Source: Thioclava sp. SK-1
GTDB lineage: Bacteria; Pseudomonadota; Alphaproteobacteria; Rhodobacterales; Rhodobacteraceae
Length of the DNA stretch: 64,000 nucleotides
Direction of reading: 5' to 3'
NCBI RefSeq assembly: GCF_001705665.1
Contig: NZ_MDHA01000069.1
Location: forward strand, 62,001 to 126,000
Shown here: one piece after another, positions 63,729-64,000 of the stretch
Numbering within the stretch: position 1 is the first letter of the stretch
Layout of the letters: every line of letters begins with the position of its first letter
Notes under the pieces: generated by a model
What the model saw: the letters and a program-made list of their open reading frames with translations, nothing else
What the model was told of the DNA's origin: nothing
Database searches by the model: none
Position numbers and translations under genes: made by a program

Positions 63729-64000
63729 ATGGCCAAGATCGTCATATTGACTGGCGCGGGGATTTCAGCAGAAAGCGGCATTCGGACCTTTCGCGCCTCT
63801 GACGGGTTATGGGAAGATCACCGGATTGAGGATGTCGCAACCCCAGAAGGCTTTGGCGCAGACCCCGAGCTTGTTCATGAGTTTTACAACATGCGCCGTG
63901 CGACTGCCGCAGCCGCCCGCCCGAACGCGGCACATGTGGCGCTGGCACAGCTAGAACGCGCGCCCCAGCATCAGGTTCTGGTCGTCACTCAGAATGTAGA
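63729..64000 (+). CDS. cobB: Sirtuin NAD-dependent deacylase, N-terminal part
   Basis: 90 codons before the window ends. AGGAGG upstream of ATG 63729. N-terminal Rossmann motif ILTGAGISAESGIRTFR (GAGxSxESGI-FR), then FYNMRR, the YxxR pair seen in class III (SIRT5/CobB-type) desuccinylases, and VVTQNV at the edge, part of the TQNxD motif. Probably a cytoplasmic lysine deacylase/desuccinylase. Zinc and catalytic-His region is beyond the window. Confidence 0.93.
   Translation, partial: MAKIVILTGAGISAESGIRTFRASDGLWEDHRIEDVATPEGFGADPELVHEFYNMRRATAAAARPNAAHVALAQLERAPQHQVLVVTQNV

Noticed and set aside
1-64000. CRISPR arrays, prophage genes, rRNA or tRNA genes
   Set aside because: No regularly spaced direct repeats, phage structural genes or RNA-gene signatures were recognised by eye; a covariance-model scan would be needed to exclude small RNAs.

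Overview
The window is typical Rhodobacterales (Roseobacter-group, Alphaproteobacteria) chromosome. This rests on gene families and order: short-form ProS without the large editing insertion, LolCDE-like permease/ATPase pair, ccmF-ccmH, RskA-type anti-sigma factor, TRAP transporter, PutA with divergent Lrp-type PutR, HWE kinase, choline-O-sulfatase with a choline-binding protein. Coding density is high and no rRNA, tRNA or CRISPR array was recognised. The species cannot be named from sequence alone.

Layout. 1-13.6 kb: end of a DEAD-box helicase gene, two alpha/beta hydrolases (one lacking its nucleophile serine), thrS, a cold-shock gene, lolC-lolD-arsC-like operon, ECF sigma/anti-sigma pair with a secreted DUF7282-like protein, a di-haem peroxidase and proS. 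14-20.7 kb: signalling block with an SMR-like transporter, a SET-domain protein and a CHASE4-GGDEF-EAL protein in one operon, then a CheB-CheR-PAS-HWE kinase fusion with a single-domain receiver. 20.9-23.2 kb: catecholate-siderophore-type TonB receptor. 23.4-36.9 kb: a long run of amino-acid and peptide catabolism genes. The core is ggt, M20 peptidase, TauE, D-serine dehydratase, amidase, RidA, DadA-like oxidase, mostly overlapping and divergent from a GntR/FCD regulator with a perfect TTGTATACAA palindrome; acdS with its divergent Lrp-type regulator follows. 36.9-38.5 kb: decayed IS5-family transposase and other debris. 38.5-45.4 kb: very large membrane-PAS-GGDEF-EAL protein, then choX and betC. 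45.4-49 kb: HTTM protein pair, ccmH, ccmF. 49.2-54.7 kb: Lrp regulator, a MerR-XRE-cupin regulator, putR and putA. 54.8-57.5 kb: ilvI-ilvH preceded by a complete transcription attenuator with an Ile/Leu/Val-rich leader peptide. 57.9-64 kb: TRAP dctQM with a glycine-rich tail, lepA, copper chaperone, small secreted protein, LMW phosphatase and the start of a sirtuin gene.

How genes work together (inference): the 25.5-33.7 kb operon looks built to import or release gamma-glutamyl, peptide or amide-linked amino acids, including D-amino acids, and degrade them in the cytoplasm. RidA would clear the enamine/imine intermediates made by DsdA and the DadA-like enzyme. Nitrogen acquisition recurs nearby (asparaginase, AcdS, choline, proline). 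The best-supported new regulatory observation is the ilv leader; the most unusual protein-level observations are the Ser-to-Trp hydrolase, the SET/c-di-GMP operon and the MerR-XRE-cupin regulator.
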